Assembly: GCA_016928955.1 (NCBI GenBank)
Contig: JAFGJV010000004.1
Coordinates: 1 to 64,000, forward strand
Direction of reading: 5' to 3'
DNA length: 64,000 nt
From: Spirochaetales bacterium
GTDB taxonomy: Bacteria > Spirochaetota > Spirochaetia > Treponematales > UBA12059
Position 1 is the first letter of the stretch. Every line of letters starts with the position of its first letter. The translations under genes and the position numbers were made by a program. The notes below the pieces were generated by a model that was not told where the DNA came from, did no database searches, and saw only the letters and a list, made by a program, of their open reading frames with translations. Below are positions 42,970 to 52,880 of the stretch, piece by piece.

Positions 42970-44783
42970 GCGCGGGACCAGGTACGGTTTTGCCCCCCTT
43001 TATGGTGGGGCCGCGGGGCAGGGAACCCCTGCCGGAGCGCGTCAAGCTGTACGATTTCCGCCGGCCTGACAAATTCACCAAAGACCAGATCCGCACCATG
43101 CAGATACTGGCCGAGACGTTCGGAAAGCTGGCAGAGACGGCCTTGTCGGCAAAGCTGCGTACCCTGGTGGCCCTGGAGCTGGATACAGTCGACCAGGAGA
43201 CCTACGACGAGTTCACGGCTCCGCTCTGCGCTCCAACCGTGCTGGCAGTGGCGACCATGCGGCCTCTCAAGGGCCAGGCCGTGCTGAGAATCAGCATGGA
43301 CGCGGCTGACGCCATCCTGGAGCGAGCCTTCGGCTCGCAGGATGCGGTTTTGCCCGAGGCGTTGAAACGCGAGCTTACCGACATAGAGTGCGCCAGCATG
43401 GAACGGCTCATGCCTGCCTTCCTGAATCCCCTGGCCAGCGCCTGGGAATTCGCCGGAGCCCTGGAAACGGAGCTGGTGACTCTGGAGACCAATCCGCGCT
43501 TTTGCCAGATAGTGCCTCCGAACGAAATGATCATCATCACATCGTTCAGGCTGAAGGTGGGCGGCTCGGAAGGGCGCCTGGACGTGGTGTATCCCTTCCT
43601 GCTCCTTGAGCCGCTGATATCCAAGCTGTCGGCCAAGTACTGGTACTCGCGCCGAGTGCCCGAGGAAGATCGTCCCCTGGAAGCGACAGCGCGCGCCACG
43701 CGCCTGCCTGCTGAGCTGGTGTGCCCCGCGGGAAAAATCAGCGTGGGCGAGCTGTCGCGCCTGAAGAGGGGTACGGTCATCCCGTTACCCGCCCTGGACC
43801 AGGGCAGAACCGTACTCAGGCTGGGCGGCAGGGTCGTTGCGGTCTGCCCGGGTACGCGGAAGGACGGCGGTGACTGGACGGCGTGCGCCAACGGTAGCCA
43901 CGCGCAACGGCCGAATGGCGAAGGCGACGACACGCCGGCGGCGGTGGCCGCTGGCATCAAGGATGCCCTGTCGTCGCTCAAGTCCGGACTGGCTGAGGCC
44001 GTGGACGGACTGGGGAAGCGCATAGACGAGCTTAAAGGCAGCCAGGAGGACATGGCGGACCGCGTGTTCTACGGCCAGGCAGACGCCCAGGAACGCCGGC
44101 GCCCCTTCCAGGAACTCGGCGGCGCGGATGCCAAGGCTTTGGCCCTGTTCCTGGCCAACGAGAGGGCCCAGCTGTGCGCCCTGGTGTTGTCCCATCTGGA
44201 CGAGGCGGCGGGCGCGCGCGTGTTGCCCTTCCTGCCGGACGCGGCGCAGACGGACATCATACGCCGGGTGGCCCTGTTCGATGGCGCCCCCCAGGACGTG
44301 GTTGCCGAGGTGGACCGCGTGCTCGGCGTCAAGATGGCGGCCATAGAACGGTCCAGGGCCAGCCAGGGCTCCATGGGCCTGTCCAAGGCCGTGGGTATAC
44401 TCAGCCTGGTGCCTCGCGACACGGAGAAGCTGGTCATCGGGACCATGGAAAGCGCCAACGCCGAGCTTGCCGAGAGCATCAAGCGCAACATGTTCGTGTT
44501 CGAGGATATCGTCATACTGGACGACGAATCCGTGGAAGCCGTGCTCAACATGGCTGATAGGCAGGACCTGCTGGTGGCCATGAAGGTCATGGACGACAGG
44601 GAACGCGAGCGGCTGTTTGCCCGCTTTCCGGCGGCCGCGCGGGACGGGCTGCGGGCAGAATACAAGACCCTTGGACGGAAGCGGGTCCGCGAATGCGACG
44701 AGGCGGGCGCCCGCGTGGTGGCCGTCATCAAGGCCCTGGAGGAGGAAGGCCGCATAGGCATACTCCGGGCGGACGAAGGCTGA
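42966..44783 (+). CDS. FliM-FliG fusion, flagellar switch-type protein
   Basis: This single 605-residue chain joins two C-ring proteins. Residues about 26-230 are FliM middle domain (KLYDFRRPDKFTKDQIRTMQ, GGSEGRLDVVYPFLLLEP), and 245-300 a SpoA domain (ISVGELSRLKRGTVIPL). A Gly/Asp-rich linker with a short coiled coil follows (305-380). Then come FliG middle domain (ALFLANERAQLCALVLSHLD, about 390-460) and FliG C-terminal torque domain (IKRNMFVFEDIVILDDES, about 505-600). The CheY-binding N-terminal motif of FliM is missing, the FliG N-terminal FliF-binding domain is missing, and the EHPQ motif reads ERAQ. The start overlaps the FliN-like stop. Confidence 0.9.
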   Translation: MSAGPGTVLPPFMVGPRGREPLPERVKLYDFRRPDKFTKDQIRTMQILAETFGKLAETALSAKLRTLVALELDTVDQETYDEFTAPLCAPTVLAVATMRPLKGQAVLRISMDAADAILERAFGSQDAVLPEALKRELTDIECASMERLMPAFLNPLASAWEFAGALETELVTLETNPRFCQIVPPNEMIIITSFRLKVGGSEGRLDVVYPFLLLEPLISKLSAKYWYSRRVPEEDRPLEATARATRLPAELVCPAGKISVGELSRLKRGTVIPLPALDQGRTVLRLGGRVVAVCPGTRKDGGDWTACANGSHAQRPNGEGDDTPAAVAAGIKDALSSLKSGLAEAVDGLGKRIDELKGSQEDMADRVFYGQADAQERRRPFQELGGADAKALALFLANERAQLCALVLSHLDEAAGARVLPFLPDAAQTDIIRRVALFDGAPQDVVAEVDRVLGVKMAAIERSRASQGSMGLSKAVGILSLVPRDTEKLVIGTMESANAELAESIKRNMFVFEDIVILDDESVEAVLNMADRQDLLVAMKVMDDRERERLFARFPAAARDGLRAEYKTLGRKRVRECDEAGARVVAVIKALEEEGRIGILRADEG

Positions 44784-44831
44784 GATCAGGGCGTCAGAGG
44801 CGGCGCGGAACAAAGCGCGCAACCAAACGGT

Positions 44832-44863
44832 CCCTCCGCTGTCGAAGGATGGCGGAGGGTTTT
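44832..44863 (+). promoter_or_regulatory. Hairpin that hides the ribosome site of the acyl-CoA synthetase gene
   Basis: CCCTCCGC (44832-44839) pairs perfectly with GCGGAGGG (44852-44859), followed by TTTT. It resembles an intrinsic terminator for the switch-type operon, but the 3' arm GGAGGG is also the Shine-Dalgarno sequence 9 bases before ATG 44869. Folding would therefore end transcription or block translation. Confidence 0.6.
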
Positions 44864-44868
44864 CATTT

Positions 44869-46596
44869 ATGGCATACGACTACACGCGCGACACCATAGC
44901 CGATATTCCGGCCCGCGGGGCCCTTTTGTACTGCGATATGCCCGCCCTGGGCATGGCCGGCGGATCGACAATCACCTACAAGGAACTCGAGCTTCAGTCC
45001 AGGCGGGCGGCCGCCCGGCTCATGGCCATGAACGTGCGCACAGGCGACCGGGTATTGATATTGTCTGAGAACCGACCGGAATGGGGCATCGTGTCCTTTG
45101 CGGTGGCCAGGGCGGGAGCAGTGGCCGTGCCCGTGCTCACGGATTTCTCCGCCGACCAGATACGGGCCATCGCCGAGCACTCGGGAGCGACCGTGGCGTA
45201 CGCGTCGTCCAAGCAAGAGGGCAAGCTGGCTGGCCTCGGGCTCCACGTGTTGGCCATCAAGGATCTGTCCAGACTGCCCACCGCGGATGACAGTGGCGTG
45301 GCCTTCATACAGCCAGAGATACGGCCGAGCGACCTTGCGGCCATCGTGTACACGTCCGGCACCACGGGCGCGCCCAAGGGCGTGATGCTTACCCACGCCA
45401 ACTATCTGTCCGACGCCCTTGCCTGTCGTCCCGTTATCAGCCTGCGCACGGACGACGTGGCCCTGTCCATACTGCCTCTGGCCCACACCTACGAGTACAC
45501 CATAGGCTTCCTGATTCCGATGATGAGCGGAGCTTCCGTTCGCTATCTGGACAGGCCGCCGTCCAGCTCCGTGCTTCTGCCGGCTTTGGCGGCCGTGAGG
45601 CCGACCATCGTGCTGTCCGTGCCGCTGGTGATCGAGAAGATATACCGCGCGGCCGTGCAGCCGGGCCTTGAGCGACTGACTCTGTACCGCTCGCCCATGG
45701 CGCGACGCCTGCTTGAGCGCCTGGCCGGAGCCAAGCTCAGGCGGAGCTTTGGAGGGCGCTTGCGCTTCTTTGGCATAGGAGGGGCGCCTTTGGATCCGGA
45801 AGTGGAGCGTTTCCTTCTGTCGGCGCGCTTCCCCTTTGCCATAGGCTACGGACTCACGGAGACTGCGCCCATCATCGTGGCGGCGGCCGTGGGCAAAACC
45901 GGACCGCGGCTTACCGGTACGGCCTTGCCCGGCGCCGATATCGTCATAGCCGACGCAAAACAGGAAGACGGCGGACGCGAGGTGGGCGAGCTCCGCGTAA
46001 AGGGACCTATGGTGTTTTCCGGATACTACAAGGACCCGGCGCGCACGGCGGACGCCTTTGACCAGAACGGATACTTCCGCACGGGCGACCTTGCCAGCCG
46101 CGACGAGGGCGGGCGCATACGCCTGCGGGGCAGGCTGAAGACCATGATCCTTGGTCCAACGGGGGAGAATATCTATCCCGAGGACGTGGAAGCGGTGCTC
46201 AATTCGTCGCCCTGGGTGGCCGAGTCCCTGGTGTACGGCGGGGAGGACGGGCTGGCCGCCCTCATCATGCTCAAGCCCGAGCTGGTCGAGGAGCTGGGCG
46301 CCTGTGTGGTGGACGGCATGAAGGGCGCTGAGAGGGCGGCCGCGCGCTGGGGAGCCGTCATAGGCGCGGCCATCCTGTCGGCGGAGAAATCCGCGGAGAA
46401 GGCCGTGGTCCGCGTGCTGGACGCCGTGAGGAGGGAGACTAACGCCAGGCTGGCCGGTTTTTCCCGCCTGTCCAGGGTGTATGCCCAGACCGAGCCTTTT
46501 GAGAAAACGCCAACGCAGAAAATCAAGCGCTACCTGTACCCCCGCTCTTCTCAAAAAGAGCCTGAGGCACAGGACGCGTCAACCGTCAGCGCTTGA
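44869..46596 (+). CDS. Long-chain acyl-CoA synthetase (AMP-binding enzyme)
   Basis: The 575-residue protein activates a fatty acid with ATP and CoA. It has the AMP-binding motif VYTSGTTGAPKGVMLTHAN (about residues 160-180), GYGLTETAPI, ADAFDQNGYFRTGDLAS and KTMILGPTGENIYPED, and a C-terminal lid region with a conserved Lys context (KTPTQKIKRYLY). Length and motifs match bacterial FadD/FAA-type enzymes. The 3' end overlaps the convergent 1610-residue gene by 11 bases. Confidence 0.92.
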   Translation: MAYDYTRDTIADIPARGALLYCDMPALGMAGGSTITYKELELQSRRAAARLMAMNVRTGDRVLILSENRPEWGIVSFAVARAGAVAVPVLTDFSADQIRAIAEHSGATVAYASSKQEGKLAGLGLHVLAIKDLSRLPTADDSGVAFIQPEIRPSDLAAIVYTSGTTGAPKGVMLTHANYLSDALACRPVISLRTDDVALSILPLAHTYEYTIGFLIPMMSGASVRYLDRPPSSSVLLPALAAVRPTIVLSVPLVIEKIYRAAVQPGLERLTLYRSPMARRLLERLAGAKLRRSFGGRLRFFGIGGAPLDPEVERFLLSARFPFAIGYGLTETAPIIVAAAVGKTGPRLTGTALPGADIVIADAKQEDGGREVGELRVKGPMVFSGYYKDPARTADAFDQNGYFRTGDLASRDEGGRIRLRGRLKTMILGPTGENIYPEDVEAVLNSSPWVAESLVYGGEDGLAALIMLKPELVEELGACVVDGMKGAERAAARWGAVIGAAILSAEKSAEKAVVRVLDAVRRETNARLAGFSRLSRVYAQTEPFEKTPTQKIKRYLYPRSSQKEPEAQDASTVSA

Positions 46597-49500
46597 TCAC
46601 CAGGGTCGGCATGGCCGAGTGGATGCCGCCAGGCCGCCTGATACCGGCGGTCACGGCGGCATTTTTGTCGGCGGCCAGGCTCACGCGCAGCACGATGGCC
46701 TTGCTGCCGGCCTTGGATACGGCCGACTTGAACAGGGCCAGCGGCACGCGCGCCACGTAATAGCCCCTCCTGTCGGTGGACGTCTCGACAGCTGTGTCAG
46801 CGCCTCCGATGCGCAGTACCACGGGAAGCTTGGCCACGGCATCGGGACGCGCCAGGTTCACGACCCTGCCCACCACGATGGCGGCGCTGTCCCCCAGGCG
46901 TCCGCCAAAGACATCAGTGAAGGCGGACGGCTTGACCGAGCGGTGGCCGTTGGCCACCTCGCCGCCGAGTTCCCCGCTGAAGTAGCGTCTGGCGTCGGCG
47001 GGGGCAAGGCGGAAGCCCTCCTGCACGGCCATATCCGGCGACGTGAAGGGGACCAGGGCGTCGTGCGGCACGGCCGCGAATACGTTCGGGTTCTGCCTGG
47101 CGTCGTATATGGCGCCCGTGCGGCGGTCGGCCACAAAACCCACGCTCTTGCGGGCAAGGATGTCAACTACGGTGCGGTAGGCGCCCACGGGCTTGCCGTT
47201 TGCCGTCTGCGTCAGTGTTACGGTACGGCGGCCGGGTTTGGTTCCCGGAAGCGCCAGGTAGAAGACGCGGAGCGCGGATGCCTTGGCCCGCGCAAGGCGC
47301 GTGCCCGCGCGCACGGCAGACAGGCCTTCCAGCGTTGCCTCGACGCCCCCCACGAACAGGAAGAAACGGTACGCAGGCCGCGCGGCCGGTTCCCAGGGCT
47401 GGGGCTTGCCTTCAAGACCGGGCAGGGGCTTGCCGCCGAACGCGGCAGCGGGTTTCCTGTCCAGAACGCGCGTGCCTTCAAACGGAAGGAATACATGTTT
47501 GCCAGGGATTTTGCCCGGATTCCCTACGATGCGCCCGTCTGGCAAAAGCTCGGCGCAATGCTTGAGGCTGACGCCCTTGCACATAGCCAGGGGCAGTCTC
47601 AGTATGAACACCAAGCCGTCCGCGTCGCGGGCGTCGGCCAGAAGTCCCCAGCGGGCGTGGGCTTTGGAAAAGCCCAGCGTGAAATCGTTCGGCATGCGGG
47701 AGAAGTTGACCGGCGAGTCGTCCTCTATGACCATTTTCTGCGACACGATGCCGTCGTCCGCAGCGTGTCCCTGCACGATATTGGCGTTGCGCACGGCCAG
47801 GTTGTTGTTTGCGTGGTCCGCGGACCACACGCTGTCCGCGGTGTTGACCGCCAGGGACGTGTCCAGACCGTTGGTGAATTCAGGGTGTGATCCATTGTCC
47901 CTGAGGTTGACGCAGGCGACGCGGCATCCGTGCGAATCAGACGCGTCCGGCGGGACCTGGTCATGGGGAACGTGCCACACGAATTCGGCCAGGGCGTAAT
48001 TCTTGGCGGCGCCCGGAGTGGACGCACCGGACAGGGCAGGTATGGCGTCAGCCAGCACGGGCTTGTCCTGCACGCCGGGATCATACAGCTGGTAGACGGT
48101 CTGGACGTACTCCGTGCACGCCTGGTTTGCCCATATTCTCTCGTAGGCGTCGTCGCGGGCGTCCGTGCCGTAGGGATCGAAGTCCGCGCGGAGCACGCTG
48201 CCCAGGAAGAACATCTGGGACCGGGCGGGACCCGGCACGATGCCCCGGTTGGACACGCGCATCCACATGCGGTTGTAGTAGTGGTCGGTGGCGGAATAGT
48301 CGGACCAGCCAGAGTCGGTCAGCTTGATGGGTTTTGCGGGATCTGACGACGGTATGTCCACAACGCCAGAAGGGCTGTAGGCGTAGGGCACGGGGTCGCC
48401 CTTGGCAAAGCCCCAGGGGTAGGTGCTCTCGGCCGTGCCGCGGGGGTCGGGAAGCGAGAGCGGCGACGAGCCCCTGAACACGGCCAAAGCCATATCCGGA
48501 CTGAGCGACGAGCTTGTGCCCGGGTCGCCGGTGTTGGACTCGGTGGGGCGCACGTAGAAATCGGGCAGGAACTGCCGCACCACGCCACGCGCGTCGTCCA
48601 CGCGGTCCCCGGCCGCGTCCAGCTTAAAATAGCCTGAGCTGGGCGCTCCGCCGTACAGACCAGGGAGCGGCGCCAGCGGGTAATCCACATAGGCCAACAC
48701 AAAGAGCCTGCGGGCCAGTCGAGCCCTGTCCACGGTCAGTAACAGCGCCGGGCCTGCCACGGTAGCGTCCACGGATGCGCCGCTTGCCACGCTGAAGGCG
48801 GCCGTGGAAATTCCGGCAAGCGGCTTGAGCGACGAGCCGTCGTACGCTGGGAAGGTAGATAGCTGGTTGAAGCCGTCCATGGAAGCTGCGGACGAGTCGT
48901 CCCAGTCGGCAACCAGGAAGCGGAGCTTGGCGTTGACCACCATTCCAGCGTTGTAGCCTGAAGCTGTCTTGCGAACCGTGGCGGCCAGCGGAAGGTTGAC
49001 GGTGTCCGACGCGTATATCGGCTCGTCAGTGGCGTGGCCGTCAAGGGAAATGCGTTCAGAGCGGTAGAACGGCCCGTCCGTCCGGTCCGTGCCCCGGTAC
49101 ACGTCCGGGAAGCCCAGGCTGAGTGCGTTGCCTGCCGCCGGCTCGTACTTGGCGTCGTAGAATGCATAACGCAGGTAATCCAGCAAAAGCGTGCCGGATT
49201 GCCCGATATTCTCAAGCATGCCGAACGACGCGCACGCGTATCCGGCGTGCTCGGAGGCGAATACGCGTGGTAACAGGGTTTCCGCGGTGTCAAAGTCTGC
49301 ATGAGCGACTTCTAGCAGGGTGATACGCCACAACGCGCTGCCCGAGCCATCGTACAGGCGGGCCAATCGGACGGAACGGAACGAATCCAGGTCCGGCAGG
49401 GTAAAGCTCGATATAAGATACGGGATTTTACCGGGCTGGGGGTCGGGGTAGGCAGGGTGGACACGCATGCCCAGGCGCCAGAGGCCGCCTGAGTCCCTAA

Positions 49501-51418
49501 GCAGGGCCAACCGGGCCACGTAGGGACCGTTCCTGATGGACAGTATGTCGCCCATGGAGTCCAGAAGGGTTGCCGGCGCCGACGCGTCGTAGGCAACGCC
49601 TGTGGCTGGGCTTGGTGCCCCAATCTTTATACGCGCCTCTATATACGCACGGGCTCCGTTGGTAAGCGCTTCTCCGGCGTTTGCCAAGGAATACTCGTAT
49701 TCACGCACATACCAGCCGCCAAGGTCACCCGCGCTCTTGGCAAAGGCTAGGTGGCCGTCCGCGTTAACAGCGGGCGCAAGGCTTCCCTCCAGAGCCCAGG
49801 CGGGGACGTGCCCGCCGTCAGGCGCCTTGCAGGATGAGGTGGCCAGGGCCTCGGGGCAGGCTCCCGGCGCGCCCTCCTCCCTCGGATAATATCCCCAGCC
49901 CTCTAGAGCGTCAGAGTGGTTGGCAAAGGTGCTTACGTCAACCAGATCGAAGTAATAGTCGGCGGCGGGCACTGTCACGCCTGCGCCGTTGGTGTATGCG
50001 TCGACATGTAAGTGGTGTGCACCATACGTGTCTACTTCCAAATTTTTTGATAAAGCATTCACGTCGAAATAACTTTGAGAAGAGTCAAAAAATACGGACG
50101 GTTCAATATAGCCAGGGAATAATGTTTTTATTTCGCATATCAGTGTACAGGGATTTTGCAGTGTTATAACCGTGTTACTCCCTGGTTGCAGAGGAGTTAC
50201 TCGCGTTTCAGACCCGATTGTCTCCTCAATAAGCACATTTACTGTGGCTGATATGTCCGCAGTTGGCGACTCATCGACCAAAAACACAAGGGGATCGCTA
50301 TTGCTTGGGCCAAGGCTGAATTCCCGGCGGGCTATATCTACTATGGGCGTGGTTGTGTCTGAGCCGGGAGGAGAATCAAGCATTGGCTTAAACCGAATAA
50401 CATGCCCATCGAGATGCGAGAGGTCATCGAATTCGCATATCCATTTCTCTGCGTTGTTAGTGAGATATGAGGATGCAGGATGTCCAGTAGCCACAGGCAA
50501 GTCTGAGAAAGTCATTCCATATGTATTTTTTATAAGATTTAGATAAATTTGATTATCGGTTGTGTCCTCGAATTTGAATTTATTTGGTTCGTTCGTAGAT
50601 TGGTCTTTTGTGCCATTCCCTATAGGCTTTCCGCTATATGTGAGTACTATTCTACTTCCACTTCTAACTTTTGCTATCGATGACGATATGAAAGTTGTCG
50701 TAGAATCAGGATAGATTGAAATGTAAGGTTGAGGCGACATAGCCGCCTGAATTCTAGACGTTATATAATCCAAAACTGTGCTAGGGTTATAAGGGGCCTC
50801 GGAGAAGGCAGGATCAAAAACAATAAGGTTGGAAATAGATTCTATGTCCCCGATATTGGATAGCTCAGCCGCTAGACCGTTATATGTAGATCGTAGATGG
50901 AACTTATCTATTAAATATTTGTCGGTTGAATTCACACAAACAATTGATATTGGTGAATCTATTATGCCATCGACTGATGTTACTATTGAATTGGCTAAAG
51001 ATCCGGAGTATGTATCCGTCCTTATAACAGGGAATGGTATGTAGTTCGTTGTCTGCGGGTCTCCTGGTATGTCATATCCTGATCCCAAATAGCTAGTGTA
51101 AACAGACGGAGAAGTTATATTCGAATTGCCATTGCGTAGGATTACCGCAACAAGCATGCGGCTGTCTGGGCTGTTAGGGACACCAATGGTGTCAGAACCG
51201 TAGTAATTGGTATATAGAGACGCAAGTATACGCAACCAGCTTTTCTCTGAGGTGGGATTTGACATGTCTATTACAGCGAAAACAGAGACGCTGCAAGAGT
51301 TTAAACAGTCCCCAAAAGTTTGCGCTGATGACAAAATTGCGGAATACATGCCTTTTGTTACGAATGATGTTGTAAGGCTAATCTCGTTTGATGGAATTAT
51401 GTGGTTGGTGATAGGCAT
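46586..51418 (-). CDS. Very large surface-type protein, mosaic composition, function unknown
   Basis: The 1610-residue protein has no family I can name. Its first 463 residues or so are encoded by AT-rich DNA and include a VWA-like start (SVSVFAVIDMSNP). The rest is encoded by GC-rich DNA and is rich in Asp, Gly, Ala, Tyr and beta-type segments (YPREEGAPGA, YVRPTESNTGDPG). No signal peptide is evident at the ATG 9 bases after the preceding stop, which is odd because both upstream operon members are exported. Either export is unusual or the N-terminus has been replaced or truncated. It overlaps the convergent AMP-ligase gene by 11 bases. Confidence 0.78.
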   Translation of the reverse strand: MPITNHIIPSNEISLTTSFVTKGMYSAILSSAQTFGDCLNSCSVSVFAVIDMSNPTSEKSWLRILASLYTNYYGSDTIGVPNSPDSRMLVAVILRNGNSNITSPSVYTSYLGSGYDIPGDPQTTNYIPFPVIRTDTYSGSLANSIVTSVDGIIDSPISIVCVNSTDKYLIDKFHLRSTYNGLAAELSNIGDIESISNLIVFDPAFSEAPYNPSTVLDYITSRIQAAMSPQPYISIYPDSTTTFISSSIAKVRSGSRIVLTYSGKPIGNGTKDQSTNEPNKFKFEDTTDNQIYLNLIKNTYGMTFSDLPVATGHPASSYLTNNAEKWICEFDDLSHLDGHVIRFKPMLDSPPGSDTTTPIVDIARREFSLGPSNSDPLVFLVDESPTADISATVNVLIEETIGSETRVTPLQPGSNTVITLQNPCTLICEIKTLFPGYIEPSVFFDSSQSYFDVNALSKNLEVDTYGAHHLHVDAYTNGAGVTVPAADYYFDLVDVSTFANHSDALEGWGYYPREEGAPGACPEALATSSCKAPDGGHVPAWALEGSLAPAVNADGHLAFAKSAGDLGGWYVREYEYSLANAGEALTNGARAYIEARIKIGAPSPATGVAYDASAPATLLDSMGDILSIRNGPYVARLALLRDSGGLWRLGMRVHPAYPDPQPGKIPYLISSFTLPDLDSFRSVRLARLYDGSGSALWRITLLEVAHADFDTAETLLPRVFASEHAGYACASFGMLENIGQSGTLLLDYLRYAFYDAKYEPAAGNALSLGFPDVYRGTDRTDGPFYRSERISLDGHATDEPIYASDTVNLPLAATVRKTASGYNAGMVVNAKLRFLVADWDDSSAASMDGFNQLSTFPAYDGSSLKPLAGISTAAFSVASGASVDATVAGPALLLTVDRARLARRLFVLAYVDYPLAPLPGLYGGAPSSGYFKLDAAGDRVDDARGVVRQFLPDFYVRPTESNTGDPGTSSSLSPDMALAVFRGSSPLSLPDPRGTAESTYPWGFAKGDPVPYAYSPSGVVDIPSSDPAKPIKLTDSGWSDYSATDHYYNRMWMRVSNRGIVPGPARSQMFFLGSVLRADFDPYGTDARDDAYERIWANQACTEYVQTVYQLYDPGVQDKPVLADAIPALSGASTPGAAKNYALAEFVWHVPHDQVPPDASDSHGCRVACVNLRDNGSHPEFTNGLDTSLAVNTADSVWSADHANNNLAVRNANIVQGHAADDGIVSQKMVIEDDSPVNFSRMPNDFTLGFSKAHARWGLLADARDADGLVFILRLPLAMCKGVSLKHCAELLPDGRIVGNPGKIPGKHVFLPFEGTRVLDRKPAAAFGGKPLPGLEGKPQPWEPAARPAYRFFLFVGGVEATLEGLSAVRAGTRLARAKASALRVFYLALPGTKPGRRTVTLTQTANGKPVGAYRTVVDILARKSVGFVADRRTGAIYDARQNPNVFAAVPHDALVPFTSPDMAVQEGFRLAPADARRYFSGELGGEVANGHRSVKPSAFTDVFGGRLGDSAAIVVGRVVNLARPDAVAKLPVVLRIGGADTAVETSTDRRGYYVARVPLALFKSAVSKAGSKAIVLRVSLAADKNAAVTAGIRRPGGIHSAMPTLVIKR

Positions 51419-52880
51419 GTGTTTTACCTACTCCGATTGGTATGCGCCAATAGTCCAGCCGCCAAGGGTTGGTCGAATAACTCCTGAGAGATCATTAGTA
51501 AAAATCCAGAAGGCAGAATTGCCATTTATACCTCCTGATAGAAAATCTGAAGGACTATCTTTTGTGGGTCGAAAATATTCATCGATCAACGGGTTCATAA
51601 CGATATTCGCGTCATTGTTGTCAAGAGAATTGAGGGTGTTGATTTCATTTATATTGGTTGATGGATAATCATGGTACAGATAATGAGAATCAGTGGAGTC
51701 GAATTCCCAGAAAAAGTTGTTTAGGCATGTTACAGCATCCGTTGTAGCGTAGCTCTCATATATAGCATGAGTAGTTCTAAGACTAGGGGATCGATTTAAG
51801 AAAAGATTGTTGTCGATGGAAGTAGAAAGCGAGCTATGGATATAAATGCCATAATTGTTTGGGATGAAGCTTGTGGAATGACCAGTTATAATCGTGTTGT
51901 TCCTTATAAAGAGTTGGCAGCTCTCGCTATTGATGCCGATAGTAGTGGTTATTGCTGGCCCTGATTTTATTATGTTGTTATTTATGTGTATTGGTGTGTC
52001 TGGAACGGATTCGAGAGAGATGGCTTTGCTTGTGGTGCCCGCGCCGCTTTCGATGATATTTCTGTCGATAACTATTGGATCTGAACCGGCTAGAAACGTG
52101 GCTCGTATACCAAAAGAGGTTGCGTCTGGTGCAGTCGTAGATGTATTTCCTGAAAATATTTGACAGCAACTTATTCTGGGCTTCCCGTAATCGTAAATAG
52201 AAATTCCAGCACACCATTTTGTATTCGTGCCTCCAGATCCTTCGAAATTTATAATACAGTTGGTGATATGTGGCTGACTATCGCCTGATGTTGTGCCGGA
52301 AACGGTGATGGCGGACTTGTCATAATCACCTAAAGATGCAGGGTTGCCTCCAGCATAAATAATGCAATCTGTGATTGTTGGAGATGAATCCTTGCAGAAC
52401 AAAGCAACGCTATTGGTACCAAGTGAACTTCCGATTATATTAAAACCTTCGATTGATGTTGCGGTTGTCAAACCGGTGCCGCAGTCGACCGCACGGTTGG
52501 GATCATTAAATGAGTAATCACCGCTCCCTAAGTCTCGTATGATTGTGGGATATAATGCGGTACTCCGGTCATTCCATATTGGAGAATAGCCACCTTTTAG
52601 AGAAAAACCTACTTGAAGTACAATCCTGCTGGAAAAATCTCCAGAATAATTTACCAGATATTCGTTAGGTGTAACGCTAGATCTTGCGACTCGTACTTCT
52701 GCTCCTGCAGAGTATATATCATCGATAAATCCTATAGCCTTGGCAATGCTATTAAAAGGATGGCGCTGCGTGCCTGCCCATGCTTTTGTTGTGTCATCAC
52801 TTGCGTTGGAATCGCCTCCCTCCACGCATACCCCATTAAAGACCTCAAAAACATACGTGTATGACGAAAGCTGGCCCTTA
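50030..52880. other. AT-rich block spanning the 3' part of one gene and the 5' part of the next
   Basis: GC content falls to about 40% by eye across this stretch, against more than 60% on both sides. The edges lie inside genes: near codon 115 of the beta-helix lipoprotein and near codon 463 of the 1610-residue protein. There are no transposase, integrase or obvious flanking repeats. Both frames run through the edges without a break. Confidence 0.75.

Noticed and set aside
43785-44822. 345-codon minus-strand ORF
   Set aside because: It is antisense to the FliM-FliG fusion; His/Gln/Gly-rich shadow composition and no start signal.
44863-46554. 563-codon minus-strand ORF
   Set aside because: It is antisense to the acyl-CoA synthetase gene, whose motifs are complete. 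The antisense frame has no recognisable domain.
46481-47890. 469-codon plus-strand ORF
   Set aside because: It is a shadow of the 1610-residue gene, low in complexity and with no family match or ribosome site.
50030-52880. Prophage or transposon insertion explaining the AT-rich block
   Set aside because: The block is entirely inside two continuous structural-protein frames, with no integrase, transposase or flanking inverted repeats.
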